Shown: positions 15,629 to 24,461 of the stretch, one piece after another
Layout of the letters: every line of letters starts with the position of its first letter
How positions within the stretch are numbered: the stretch's first letter is position 1
Origin: Cyanobacteriota bacterium
Lineage (GTDB): Bacteria; Cyanobacteriota; Cyanobacteriia; Pseudanabaenales; Pseudanabaenaceae
Direction: 5' to 3'
Length of the DNA stretch: 36,749 nt
NCBI GenBank assembly: GCA_025356295.1
Contig: JANXUJ010000174.1
Location: forward strand, 1 to 36,749
Translations under genes and position numbers: made by a program
The notes under the pieces: generated by a model
Database searches by the model: none
The model's input: only the letters and a program-made list of their open reading frames with translations
What the model was told of the DNA's origin: nothing

Positions 15629-15719
15629 ACGACAAGATACTTATTTGTCACGATTGGTATAGTAGACAAAACTTGGCTAAATTTTTTTGGGATTTACTTA
15701 AAAACTTACTTGAAAACTT

Positions 15720-17111
15720 ATGACGACCATACCTGCTAGAAGCCCAGATATCAAAGCAACGATCGCCAAGCAACGCATTTTTTTTGCAACGGGAAAAACT
15801 AAAGATTATGATTTTCGGGTTGCTCAACTTACTAAACTCTCACAGTTGATCAAAGAGCATCAAGACTCGATTCTTAAAGCTGTTTATGATGATCTCCACA
15901 AACCCGCGATCGAGGTATTTGGTAGCGAGATTTTGATTCTGCTCTCAGAGATCAAATATGTTTTAAAACATCTTAAATCTTGGATGAAGCCCCAAAAAGT
16001 CGGAACTCCGATTAATTTATTTCCTAGTTCTAGTTTTATTTATTCTGAGCCTCTAGGTGTTGTCCTGATTGTCGCCCCTTGGAATTATCCCTTTGCACTC
16101 ACACTTCATCCTCTGATTGGTGCGATCGCGGCAGGAAATTGCGCAATTATTAAACCATCGGAGCATACGCCACACACATCTAATGCGATCGCTAAAATCA
16201 TCAACATTAACTTTGACCCAGATTTTATTACGGCGATTGAAGGTGGAGTTGAAGTCAATCAAGAATTACTGGTCGAAAAATTTGATCATATCTTCTTCAC
16301 AGGCGGAACCGCGATCGGCAAGATCGTTATGGAAGCAGCAGCTAAACACCTTACTCCCGTAACGCTAGAACTCGGTGGCAAAAGCCCTTGTATTGTTGAT
16401 GGAGACTGCAATTTAGAAACTACAGCCAAGCGAATCATCTGGGGCAAGTTCTACAATGCGGGTCAAACCTGTGTTGCGCCCGATTATCTATTAGTCCAAA
16501 AAAGCATTAAACCTGCATTAATTGAGAAATTGATAGAATGCACAAAAACTTTCTTCGGTGACGACCCTCAACAAAGCCTTGACTTTGCGCGGATTGTCAA
16601 TCATCGTCAATTTGATCGCTTAATTACGCTGCTAGATCAAGGCGAAATCTTGATCGGTGGTCAAAGCGATAGGAGCGATCACTTTATTGCGCCAACATTG
16701 ATCGATCAAGTCTCGACTGACTCAAAAGTAATGTCAGAAGAGATTTTCGGTCCAATCTTACCAATTTTAGAATATGACCAAATTTCGGAAGCGATCGCCT
16801 TCGTCAATTCTCAACCCAAACCACTCGCGCTCTATCTCTTCTCTAACGACAAACAGAAGCAAGAAAAAATCCTCAAAGAAGTATCTTTCGGCGGTGGATG
16901 CTTTAACGATACGATCATGCATCTTGGCAATCCTGAACTTCCATTTGGTGGAGTTGGCAATAGTGGTATGGGGAGCTATCACGGCAAAGCAAGCTTTGAT
17001 ACATTCTCTCATCGGAAGAGTGTCCTTAAGAACTCTTTCCGTTTCGATCTCAAGTGGCGCTATCCACCTTACACAATAACTCTAGAAACCCTAAAAAAAT
17101 TCATTAACTAA
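15720..17111 (+). CDS. Aldehyde dehydrogenase (class 3/fatty-aldehyde type)
   Basis: A 463-aa NAD(P)-dependent enzyme oxidising aldehydes to acids. Seen are APWNYPFALTLHPLIGAIAAGNCAIIKPSE (cofactor cleft), FFTGGTAIGKIVMEAAAKHLTPVTLELGGKSP (general-base Glu in LELGGKSP) and FYNAGQTCVAPDYLLV with the nucleophile Cys. The GGCFNDTIMHLGNPELPFGGVGNSGMGSYHGKASFDTFSHRKS end is typical of the class 3 family. In cyanobacteria this type (AldE-like) has been linked to long-chain or apocarotenoid aldehydes. The C-terminus is basic and hydrophobic and could associate with membranes. ATG 15720 has no strong ribosome binding site. Confidence 0.92.
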   Translation: MTTIPARSPDIKATIAKQRIFFATGKTKDYDFRVAQLTKLSQLIKEHQDSILKAVYDDLHKPAIEVFGSEILILLSEIKYVLKHLKSWMKPQKVGTPINLFPSSSFIYSEPLGVVLIVAPWNYPFALTLHPLIGAIAAGNCAIIKPSEHTPHTSNAIAKIININFDPDFITAIEGGVEVNQELLVEKFDHIFFTGGTAIGKIVMEAAAKHLTPVTLELGGKSPCIVDGDCNLETTAKRIIWGKFYNAGQTCVAPDYLLVQKSIKPALIEKLIECTKTFFGDDPQQSLDFARIVNHRQFDRLITLLDQGEILIGGQSDRSDHFIAPTLIDQVSTDSKVMSEEIFGPILPILEYDQISEAIAFVNSQPKPLALYLFSNDKQKQEKILKEVSFGGGCFNDTIMHLGNPELPFGGVGNSGMGSYHGKASFDTFSHRKSVLKNSFRFDLKWRYPPYTITLETLKKFIN

Positions 17112-17117
17112 AGCCTA

Positions 17118-17172
17118 AAAGCTTGATCTATCCGTGCAGTGTTTAGATCAAGCAGTGTTTAGATCAAGCTTT
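17118..17172. terminator. Hairpin with duplicated right arm at convergent gene ends
   Basis: AAAGCTTGATCTA (17118-17130) pairs perfectly with TAGATCAAGCTTT (17160-17172). A 16-bp unit CAGTGTTTAGATCAAG is tandemly repeated at 17137-17152 and 17153-17168, so the left arm can also pair with the first copy. The right arm includes the stop codon of the minus-strand gene ending at 17171. Confidence 0.7.
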
Positions 17173-18496
17173 AGTTATATCGAATCTGCGAAAAAATTCG
17201 ATACTCATTAGCATCAAATTTAGATATCTGTGAATCTGAGCTAGTGTCTCCGTCTCCTTCTTTATTGTCAACAAAGTTGTCAAGAGGTGGATTCATTCGT
17301 ACAATGTTGTAGCGAGTTTCACCTGCATAAATTGCTAAAGCAATATTGAGCATATCGATAAATGCAATCACCGATTTACATTTTACTTCACTAAATTGAC
17401 TGTAATACTTAATAGTTGTAGCAATTCTTAGTTCTAAGTGGGGACGGATAGATTCGTTTAGCAATAAAAGTTTTAGTAATAAAACTACCAAATTAATAGG
17501 ATTTGTATGGTGCAATAAAATATTAAATAACTCCGTTGGTTGTCCATGATCACTAATCGTAAATTCGCCAATTAAATACTTGGAAGTTTTTAAAATCAAA
17601 GCTGTATTAATGGGATATTGATGACGCGATGATTTTAGCTCAAACAATCCATCGTGTAGCTTGATTTGTACTGCCTTAGATATTTCTGGATCAGCAATTG
17701 AAAAATCAAGATATCTAAGCAAGCTAATTTTAAAATCTTGATAGGACAAATCACTAATATCGCCCAAAAAGCTCTCAGCTAGACTTTTACAATTAAGAAT
17801 GCTCTTTTTAGACAACATGAGTGTGACTAAATTAAGAACATTGTCACTTAAGCTAGTGGGATTATATGGTGTATTTTGTGACGATGAATGATAACTTAAA
17901 CGAGCAGTATACATAGCTAAATTAAACTCGAATTGCTCTTTCATTTTCTGAGCTAATAAGTTTGCAGCTTGTCTTTGCTCTACAGAACTTGTCGGGTTTA
18001 TATATTGATAAGCTAGCAAATAAGATGCAAAGCGATTACTCCAATTTTGATCAAGATAGCAATGCGTTTCAATGTAGAGAGTAAATAATTTAAACGCTTG
18101 AAAATCTTCACTTTTAATGAATAGTTGTAGCCACACTCTTAGAGTCTTTAATTTGGCAGATGCAGTTGATTTATAGATTGTAGAATGGTTAAGAATATCA
18201 ATTAAAGATTGAATATAGATTCGATTGTTACTAACTGTCCAATTATTAATTAAGATGTAACAGCAACGCCTTAAAGTGTAGAAGAATTCTTTCTCATTAT
18301 AAGCTGTCAAAATCTGATCGAGAGCTTGAGCAATTTCAGGGTTTTGCCGATCGCTTAAATCTATAAATAAAGTCTTAAAATCTACTAATACTTCTTCTGG
18401 GTGCTTGTGTCGCACAACCTTTAGAAAGAATTCGTAAATTTCTTTCTGAGCATGTTCGATGCCTTGAGAATAAATGCGATCTGCTGTCCAGAACAT
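17171..18496 (-). CDS. Hypothetical protein, helical, AT-rich gene
   Basis: 441 aa, no family recognised. The protein is predicted mostly helical with Leu/Ile-rich amphipathic stretches throughout (for example INLVVLLLKLLLLNESIRPHLELRIATT), which suggests a helical-repeat scaffold. The tail is acidic and polar (DNKEGDGDTSSDS). There is no signal peptide or clear membrane span. The gene is noticeably more AT-rich than its neighbours and contains no full HIP1 octamer, only one CGATCGC at 18344, so it may have a different history. ATG 18496 follows AATGAG as a weak ribosome binding site. It is flanked by 515 bp of non-coding DNA upstream. Confidence 0.7.
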   Translation of the reverse strand: MFWTADRIYSQGIEHAQKEIYEFFLKVVRHKHPEEVLVDFKTLFIDLSDRQNPEIAQALDQILTAYNEKEFFYTLRRCCYILINNWTVSNNRIYIQSLIDILNHSTIYKSTASAKLKTLRVWLQLFIKSEDFQAFKLFTLYIETHCYLDQNWSNRFASYLLAYQYINPTSSVEQRQAANLLAQKMKEQFEFNLAMYTARLSYHSSSQNTPYNPTSLSDNVLNLVTLMLSKKSILNCKSLAESFLGDISDLSYQDFKISLLRYLDFSIADPEISKAVQIKLHDGLFELKSSRHQYPINTALILKTSKYLIGEFTISDHGQPTELFNILLHHTNPINLVVLLLKLLLLNESIRPHLELRIATTIKYYSQFSEVKCKSVIAFIDMLNIALAIYAGETRYNIVRMNPPLDNFVDNKEGDGDTSSDSQISKFDANEYRIFSQIRYN

Positions 18497-19059
18497 AATA
18501 ATCTCATTTCTACTGTACTAAATCAAACAACTGAATATAGCATTTCTTAATTCTGTTAGCTAGCGACAATTAACTTGAACTAATTGTTCCAGAAATTTAG
18601 ACATAACATTTGACCAGAAGTTGCTACATATATATTATTCACACTTTTAATCATTAAAAAATGACATCTATGATGATTTTGTTATCAAAAAGATATATCA
18701 AAGTTATGTAGAGGTTATATTGCCAATCATAAAGAAGAAGAGGAGATGAAGCGTTTTTTCTTCCTATGATCCTTAAAAAAATGCTGCCGTATAACCTAAG
18801 TATTTTAGTAGTGAATTTATGCAATAAATTTATGCAATCATAGTTATGGATTGCAATAAAAAGCCCACTGCTCCCAGTGGGACTAGCATTTTTGTGTTGA
18901 GTGCGGATATTCTAAATCATTTTGTGGTCAAAAATATTAAGTTTTTTGATTGCTTAAATGAACTTTTCGCGATTATTAAGTTACAACCCTTAAAATAAGT
19001 AGCAGTGCATTGTGCTGTTACTTGTTTTATTTATAGTTTTGTTTAGCCTAAGACCCAAT
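18497..19059. other. AT-rich non-coding stretch with one small hairpin
   Basis: About 0.5 kb without a supported gene. It contains a perfect 7-bp hairpin CCCACTG/CAGTGGG (18864-18881) in an A-rich to T-rich setting, which could terminate plus-strand transcription, and a short direct repeat AATTTATGCAA at about 18814-18836. A 16-codon ORF at 18661 and a 25-codon ORF at about 18765 lack ribosome binding sites and family features. Promoters for both flanking genes are presumably here. Confidence 0.4.
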
Positions 19060-19365
19060 ATGCCTGAAGAAGTCAAACTCCCAGAAATACCACCTTCTCC
19101 TTTTAAAAACCTCACAGGAGCGGCGATCGCCGCTACTCTTGCCACGGGACTCTATGGGTTTACCAACATGGTCGCTCTCAAGTTAGCAGCTTCGCCTTTG
19201 CAGACGACAAATACTCTCGCTAATCGAATTGCCACACTGGTTCGCACATTATTATTGGCGATCGGGTCAGGCGCAACTATGATTTTTGCCGTGATTGCGG
19301 TGGGCTTGGTATTACTAACCATTAAACAAATATTTGTAGCGATCGCTAGCAAAACTCAATCATAA
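19060..19365 (+). CDS. DUF3082-like small membrane protein
   Basis: 101 aa from ATG 19060 (MPEEVKLPEIPPSPFKNLTGA). Two hydrophobic spans are visible (about 17-40 and 66-90), with the conserved-looking PPSPFKNLTGAAIAATLATGLYGFT and a Q/T/N-rich turn (LQTTNTLANRIATLVRTLLLAIGSG). This matches the cyanobacterial and plant DUF3082 family, of unknown function. An upstream in-frame GTG at 19012 would add a third hydrophobic stretch but has no ribosome binding site. It is followed after 8 bp by a strong hairpin. Confidence 0.75.
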   Translation: MPEEVKLPEIPPSPFKNLTGAAIAATLATGLYGFTNMVALKLAASPLQTTNTLANRIATLVRTLLLAIGSGATMIFAVIAVGLVLLTIKQIFVAIASKTQS

Positions 19366-19373
19366 GAAATCTT

Positions 19374-19428
19374 AAAACTTAGAAGCGTGAGTCTTCCGCC
19401 ACACAGACAACTCACGCTTCTAAGTTTT
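19374..19428. terminator. 19-bp-stem hairpin, twin of the one at 172-226
   Basis: Arms AAAACTTAGAAGCGTGAGT (19374-19392) and 19410-19428 pair perfectly; the loop is 17 nt. The GAAGCGTGAGTC core is shared with the first hairpin of the window, while the loops differ. It lies between convergent genes and has U-tracts on both strands. Confidence 0.75.
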
Positions 19429-19433
19429 GGTAT

Positions 19434-21422
19434 TTACCAATCTAGTAATAGACCTTGCGATCGCAAATGTGTTTGTAAATCACGGATTTGACCACGATCA
19501 ATGATTGCTTGCGGAGTCAGAGATGGATCATTTTGCAACGTAATCCAAGCCGCAGCAGCGCCTGCGGCGGCTCCCGCTGACCATTCGCCAACATGGATGC
19601 GAGTCGCCGCGTTGACAATATGACTAACCGCGATCGCCTTACCACCCATCAACAAATTATCGATACGTTGAGGAATTAAACTTTCAAATGGCAAAATAAT
19701 TGGTAGTACTTTGTCTTCATTTGCAGGAGCCGAGCTTGGTGCTTTAGACGGTTCCCAATTGCGATAGCGACATCCATGCATATCGATCGCATAGTGCGTC
19801 AAACCAATCGAAGTCGGATTAAAACTACGACCATCCGCCATATCATTACGAATATCTTGCTCACGCATGAAAAATTCTGGCTGACCATAAGCGGTTCGAC
19901 CTAAAATACGGCGACCTTCACGAATGTAGGGATACATACTCAATCCAGACTGAGTTGGCATTGGACTATCTGGTCCTGCCATTAAACGTAGTGGAAACTC
20001 GCTAGATACATACTTTTCCATTAGCCATTCGGCAAATAACAGCGCGTGGTTTTCACCATCTTTGAGCGCCTTAGTATTTAAACCACCTAGCCAGTTTTGT
20101 TGTTGTCCAGCCTCACGGATTTGTTTGTCCGTCAAAATCAGAGGCGGATTCATCAAACTCCAATCATTGCCGCGATTCCAATTGATTACAGTCATATCGC
20201 CCTTAGCAGGACTCGCCTTAAAGGGATCATCGCGCTTCATGCTGACAATACGGCGATAGTTAAAAACGCTATTCCCCTCAAACATAGGAAAGCGTCCTAA
20301 GTCATAATCTTTGCGATGTTCTTCGCGAGAAAATCCGGGCTGAACTTTTTGCAATTCTCTTAGTGACTGTCCATCATCATCGGCAATCTTTAGTACAAAT
20401 GGAAAGGTAAATGCTTGAGTACATTCAGGATTATCCGCAACTGCATGAAGTTCTCCAGTTGTACTAAATCCTTCGGCTCCGACCCGATGCGGCAAATTTG
20501 CCCAAGCGATCAACTCCCCTGTGTCAGTGGAATCAATCACCATCATCTGCTTACCTGCGGGAGCCTGTAAACGAATTGCTTTTTTATCAAAGGTTTCGTC
20601 AGGGTTCCAGTTAAACCAGCTTTTAATTTCGCGAGATAATCGACCTTGTGGTAAGTAATTAGGATCGCGAGGTATCCGCCGTACAGCATGAACTGCGGTA
20701 ATGCGATCGCCCTTTTCGTTAAAACTCGCCCCTTTAAATGCAACTTCAGTTTCCCATCGACTCTTTGGTGCTGAACGCTGCGACTCACGCAAAAACTCTT
20801 CTGAGGCAAGTTCGCCTGAATAAGGTGTGAAGCAGAGGTTGCCAACCCAGCAGCTATTGGTATCAGCAACTACAGCATTTGGCTTTAGATAAGAATATTT
20901 TGGAGGTAAGGCGGGTTGGCTGGCAATAATATTTTTGAAATGAGTCCAACTAAGCGGAAATTTCTGACGGTAGCGCATCAACAGCGACTCATCGATCGCA
21001 CTAACTCCTTGTGAACTCACCTGACCACCTAGCATTGGAGTCAGCTCGATCAAACAAGTGATTGCCCCCGTCTTCATAGAGTGATATGCAGCGGCTACTC
21101 CCCCCAACGATCCGCCCACGATCGCTACGTCACATTCCCATACTTCAGCATCTAAAGGTGGTGGCGGATTGAGATTAGGAAACCCATTACGATCAAGTAG
21201 TGGTAGAGGCAGGTTGGGATTTTGGGCGATCAGGTCGATTGATGTTTTTTGACTGCCGATCATCTGCCAAGTTCTTGCTGCTGCCCCACTGAGAGCTACA
21301 CCCACAAACAACATCACTAGGACATACCGCAACTTCAAGCGAGATGGTTTCTTATTTTGAAAATCTTGATTCGGTTCAAGGCGATCGCGAATATCTTCTG
21401 GTTTCTTCTTTTGATCGCTCAT
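19434..21422 (-). CDS. FAD-dependent oxidoreductase, membrane-anchored (FAD_oxidored type)
   Basis: 662 aa. A single hydrophobic segment at about 31-50 (VLVMLFVGVALSGAAA) after a basic, polar N-terminus predicts an anchor or signal sequence with the enzyme outside the cytoplasm or in the thylakoid lumen. From about 92 the dinucleotide fold CDVAIVGGSLGGVAAAYHS and LIELTPMLGGQVSSQG begins the FAD-binding region. DSTDTGELIAWANLPHRVGAE follows in the middle and LLMGGKAIAVSHIVNAATRIHVGEWSAGAAAGAAAAW at the end closes the FAD fold. These are features of the PF12831-type group that is common in carbohydrate-related bacterial loci, but no substrate is known. It ends 5 bp from a hairpin. Confidence 0.87.
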   Translation of the reverse strand: MSDQKKKPEDIRDRLEPNQDFQNKKPSRLKLRYVLVMLFVGVALSGAAARTWQMIGSQKTSIDLIAQNPNLPLPLLDRNGFPNLNPPPPLDAEVWECDVAIVGGSLGGVAAAYHSMKTGAITCLIELTPMLGGQVSSQGVSAIDESLLMRYRQKFPLSWTHFKNIIASQPALPPKYSYLKPNAVVADTNSCWVGNLCFTPYSGELASEEFLRESQRSAPKSRWETEVAFKGASFNEKGDRITAVHAVRRIPRDPNYLPQGRLSREIKSWFNWNPDETFDKKAIRLQAPAGKQMMVIDSTDTGELIAWANLPHRVGAEGFSTTGELHAVADNPECTQAFTFPFVLKIADDDGQSLRELQKVQPGFSREEHRKDYDLGRFPMFEGNSVFNYRRIVSMKRDDPFKASPAKGDMTVINWNRGNDWSLMNPPLILTDKQIREAGQQQNWLGGLNTKALKDGENHALLFAEWLMEKYVSSEFPLRLMAGPDSPMPTQSGLSMYPYIREGRRILGRTAYGQPEFFMREQDIRNDMADGRSFNPTSIGLTHYAIDMHGCRYRNWEPSKAPSSAPANEDKVLPIILPFESLIPQRIDNLLMGGKAIAVSHIVNAATRIHVGEWSAGAAAGAAAAWITLQNDPSLTPQAIIDRGQIRDLQTHLRSQGLLLDW

Positions 21423-21616
21423 AGCTCGCTGTTACTAATTAAAAGATAAGCCTGTTTTTAAGACAAGTAAGTAAACTCACATCACAATCTTAAGATTAGC
21501 TTACATTGTCTATTATTTGAAATGATTTACTGTACGCAAATTTGCCGCTAATTAATATTTGCGAGATTAATTATGAGCTTAAATAGTTTGAAACTATTTT
21601 AGGATTGGTATATCAA

Positions 21617-22837
21617 ATGAAAATATTAGTTCTCAATGCGGGATCAAGCAGTCAAAAAAGCTGTCTATATGATTTAGAAGATGTGTTGCCCGATACACCG
21701 CCTGAACCAATTTGGGAAGCAAGTATTGATTGGACACACCATGCGGGGTTTGCAGAAATTAAGGTTAAATCACGACAGGAAAAAGTTATTCAAACAGAAG
21801 TCGCGGTAACTTCTCGTTCAGAGATTATTGCTCATATGTTAGATACTTTATGGAGTGGCGAAACACCAGTTCTTAAGAGTGCTTCCGAAGTAGATATGAT
21901 TGGGCATCGAGTTGTGCATGGCGGTGAAGAATATCGCCAAAGTGTAATTATTAATGCCGCCGTAAAAGAAGCGATCGCTAGACTAGCAATCTTTGCACCT
22001 ACGCATAATCCCGCCAATTTAGAAGGGATTGTCGCCACTGAAAAAGTGTTTAAAAACATTCCCCAAGTTGCGGTATTTGATACTGCTTTTCATGCTCAAT
22101 TATCGCCCGATGCCTATACTTACGCGATTCCTGCTAAATATACAGCACAAGGTATTCGGCGCTATGGCTTTCATGGCATCAGTCATCAATATTGTCGCGA
22201 TCGCGCCGCCCAAATCCTCAATCGTGAAGTTACAGATTTACGCCTGATTACTTGTCATTTAGGTAATGGCTGTTCTCTAACTGCCATTCGCAATGGTCAG
22301 AGTATTGATACAACTATGGGATTTACACCACTCGAAGGCTTAGTGATGGGCAGTCGCTCTGGTTCCATTGATGCAGGGATTTTAATCCATTTATTGCGGC
22401 AACCAGAGATGGATGTGGGGAAACTCGATCGCTTGCTTAATCGAGAATCGGGTTTATTAGGAATATCAGGAGTTTCTGCTGATTTACGCGCTATTGTTCA
22501 GGCGATCGCTGAGGGTAATCAACAAGCACAATTAGCTCTTGATGTTTATGTGCATAGCTTGCGATCGCACATTGGTGCAATGGTAGCGAGTTTGGGTGGC
22601 TTAGATGCGATCGTATTTACCGCAGGTGTGGGCGAGAATGCTCCCCTAGTGAGAGCAGCCGCTTGTGAAGGCTTTGAGTTTTTAGGATTGAAACTTGATT
22701 TAAATAAAAATGCTCAACAAGCGATCGATTGTGATATTGCGGCTCCTGATTCGGCAGTGCGAGTTTTGGTAATTCACACTCAAGAAGATTGGCAAATTGC
22801 TCAAGAATGTTGGAATATATCGGTGAGGAGCAGCTGA
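21617..22837 (+). CDS. ackA: Acetate kinase
   Basis: 406 aa. Catalyses acetyl phosphate + ADP to acetate + ATP. All family blocks are present: MKILVLNAGSSSQKSCLYDL, HRVVHGGEEY, FDTAFHAQL, RYGFHGISHQY, CHLGNGCSLTAI, DTTMGFTPLEGLVMGSRSGSIDAG and FTAGVGENAP. I place the start at ATG 21617; an in-frame TTG at 21605 adds only four residues. AGGA at 21600-21604 is the likely ribosome binding site at a long spacing. No pta gene is adjacent. The TGA stop is embedded in the left arm of a hairpin. Confidence 0.95.
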   Translation: MKILVLNAGSSSQKSCLYDLEDVLPDTPPEPIWEASIDWTHHAGFAEIKVKSRQEKVIQTEVAVTSRSEIIAHMLDTLWSGETPVLKSASEVDMIGHRVVHGGEEYRQSVIINAAVKEAIARLAIFAPTHNPANLEGIVATEKVFKNIPQVAVFDTAFHAQLSPDAYTYAIPAKYTAQGIRRYGFHGISHQYCRDRAAQILNREVTDLRLITCHLGNGCSLTAIRNGQSIDTTMGFTPLEGLVMGSRSGSIDAGILIHLLRQPEMDVGKLDRLLNRESGLLGISGVSADLRAIVQAIAEGNQQAQLALDVYVHSLRSHIGAMVASLGGLDAIVFTAGVGENAPLVRAAACEGFEFLGLKLDLNKNAQQAIDCDIAAPDSAVRVLVIHTQEDWQIAQECWNISVRSS

Positions 22838-22866
22838 AGTTGCTCGCGGCGCGGGCAACTTCAGCT
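22832..22866. terminator. 12-bp-stem hairpin containing the ackA stop
   Basis: AGCTGAAGTTGC (22832-22843) pairs with GCAACTTCAGCT (22855-22866); the GC-rich loop can extend the stem. The ackA stop (22835-22837) is inside the left arm. It is followed by TCTATATTTTAAAA, similar to other hairpin ends here, and faces the convergent GH57 gene. Confidence 0.75.
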
Positions 22867-22886
22867 TCTATATTTTAAAAGATTAA

Positions 22887-24407
22887 TTACAAAGCTTCTC
22901 CTCGCCGATAGAGTTCGCGGGCATAGTCTGTCCATGTTCCCTGTCCCCAATAACGGAAGCAACTGGTTTGGACTAGGAGATTATAGAGCAGAGCTTGCTG
23001 ATAATCTGATCGCTTAGTAACTGTGGGGTCTTGCGCTACTAGAACATCATATTTTTCATGAAACTTGGCACTGAGTTTATTCATCGGTTCCAATACATTT
23101 TCATAGCCATTTACCCAACTCAGGCTATTTGTCCATGATGCGCCATCCATATGAAATTGATGGTCAGTTGCTTTGAGTTCAGTAATGGCAAGTTCTACGG
23201 CTGCAGTACTCAACTTTTGGTTAGGATTTTGGCGATCGCACTTATTCCAAAGCTTATGCTGCTGCACTGCTTGAATGGTGGGATAATCAAGCTGACTAAC
23301 ACCCGCCGCCTCGATCATTTCTAGATATTCGGTTCCATTTAAACCCACAACACCCGAACTACCGCGCCCATTATTTTTGATTTGATCCCAAACCAATGGA
23401 TAATCGCGTGGGAATTCATTCATCATCACGCCGCCATTCTCGCCATCTGCGATTTGCGAACCGAGGGAAGGAACCGAAATATTGCCAAGCATTTGTCTGC
23501 CACGAGTTTTCGCCTCATGATAGGGCTGCATTTGGGCGACCAGTTTTGTGTCGGAGCCTTGAGTCTTAATCAGTGCAGTGATACTGATTGATTCGCCGTT
23601 TGAGTTGATCGCTACTAGACGATTGGGTAAATATTTTTGATCTTGAGTTAGTCCCGAACCATCGAGACATTCTACAGAATGCTCCTGCACCATCAACCAA
23701 CGATAGCCGCATTCTTTAAGCGCTTTGATATATTCATAGAGTGTATCAGGATGATTAGGAAGATGCATCTCAGGTGGCGAAAATCCTTTAACTCGCTTCA
23801 GAGCTTCAATTCCAAAAATAGAAGCAAAATGACTTTGCCATGCTTGAATATGTAATTTAATATCAGGAATCGGTGTTGATGGAATTACGGCGTGACTCCA
23901 CATTGTGCCGAGCCATTCCACATAGGGCTGATATTGGCGATCGCAGGTAATCCGTTTGAGGTTATCCAAAATGTCATGGCGCTGCATCTGCTGCAAGCCC
24001 CAGAGTAGGTTTCCAGAATAGTCCAACATGATCCGAGGATTGCTGCCTTGAGCGACTAATTGTGGAATAAACTCTCCCATACGGCTATAGCACCATGCAA
24101 ACACCGAGGCATTGTGATTATCACCTTCGTTTTGATGCTCAAACATATTCTGAAGGTTGCAAATTAGCGCTCCATCTACACCTGCGGGAATCGTGGGTTG
24201 GTGCATATGCAAAGCACAAGCGAAGGCAGCCGTAATCTCTTCGAGGCGTAGATTACTTTTATTTAGATTGTTATTTAGATTATTACTTGAATTATCATTC
24301 AGAAATACAGGCGCATCTTCTTGCACAGCGAGTTGAATTTCTGCTTCATTTCCACAAATAGCTGGGAAATCAGAGGTAACAAAGCTTGACGGTATAGTTC
24401 TGATCAA
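22887..24407 (-). CDS. Glycoside hydrolase family 57-like protein
   Basis: 506 aa. After a variable N-terminus (about 1-50, with an Asn-rich stretch SSNNLNNNLNKSN) the GH57 pattern starts at ALHMHQPTIPAGVDGALICNLQ. It continues with ASVFAWCYSRMGEFIPQL, MLDYSGNLLWGLQQM, the WSHAVIPSTP block and GFSPPEMHLP, whose Glu corresponds to the family's catalytic nucleophile. Relatives act on alpha-glucans such as starch or glycogen (amylopullulanase, branching enzyme), but many cyanobacterial members are uncharacterised. The start is TTG 24407 with GAGGT upstream; no other start precedes the conserved part. A weak hairpin separates it from the MFS gene. Confidence 0.85.
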   Translation of the reverse strand: MIRTIPSSFVTSDFPAICGNEAEIQLAVQEDAPVFLNDNSSNNLNNNLNKSNLRLEEITAAFACALHMHQPTIPAGVDGALICNLQNMFEHQNEGDNHNASVFAWCYSRMGEFIPQLVAQGSNPRIMLDYSGNLLWGLQQMQRHDILDNLKRITCDRQYQPYVEWLGTMWSHAVIPSTPIPDIKLHIQAWQSHFASIFGIEALKRVKGFSPPEMHLPNHPDTLYEYIKALKECGYRWLMVQEHSVECLDGSGLTQDQKYLPNRLVAINSNGESISITALIKTQGSDTKLVAQMQPYHEAKTRGRQMLGNISVPSLGSQIADGENGGVMMNEFPRDYPLVWDQIKNNGRGSSGVVGLNGTEYLEMIEAAGVSQLDYPTIQAVQQHKLWNKCDRQNPNQKLSTAAVELAITELKATDHQFHMDGASWTNSLSWVNGYENVLEPMNKLSAKFHEKYDVLVAQDPTVTKRSDYQQALLYNLLVQTSCFRYWGQGTWTDYARELYRRGEAL

Positions 24408-24438
24408 AACTTGTAAAACCTCAATAAAGTTATTTCAT

Positions 24439-24461
24439 AAGAAAATGCGAAGCGTTTTCTT
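24439..24461. terminator. Short hairpin directly after the MFS stop
   Basis: AAGAAAATGC (24439-24448) pairs with GCGTTTTCTT (24452-24461) with one wobble and a GAA loop, immediately downstream of the minus-strand MFS stop. There is no long U-run, so it may only attenuate. Confidence 0.45.

Noticed and set aside
18661..18841. Tiny ORFs of 16 and 25 codons in the AT-rich gap
   Set aside because: They have no ribosome binding site, no membrane-span pattern of a small photosystem or cytochrome b6f subunit, and no conservation that can be judged here.
20543..20869. 108-codon minus-strand ORF inside the FAD oxidoreductase gene
   Set aside because: Same strand but another frame of a well-supported 662-aa gene; a frame shadow.
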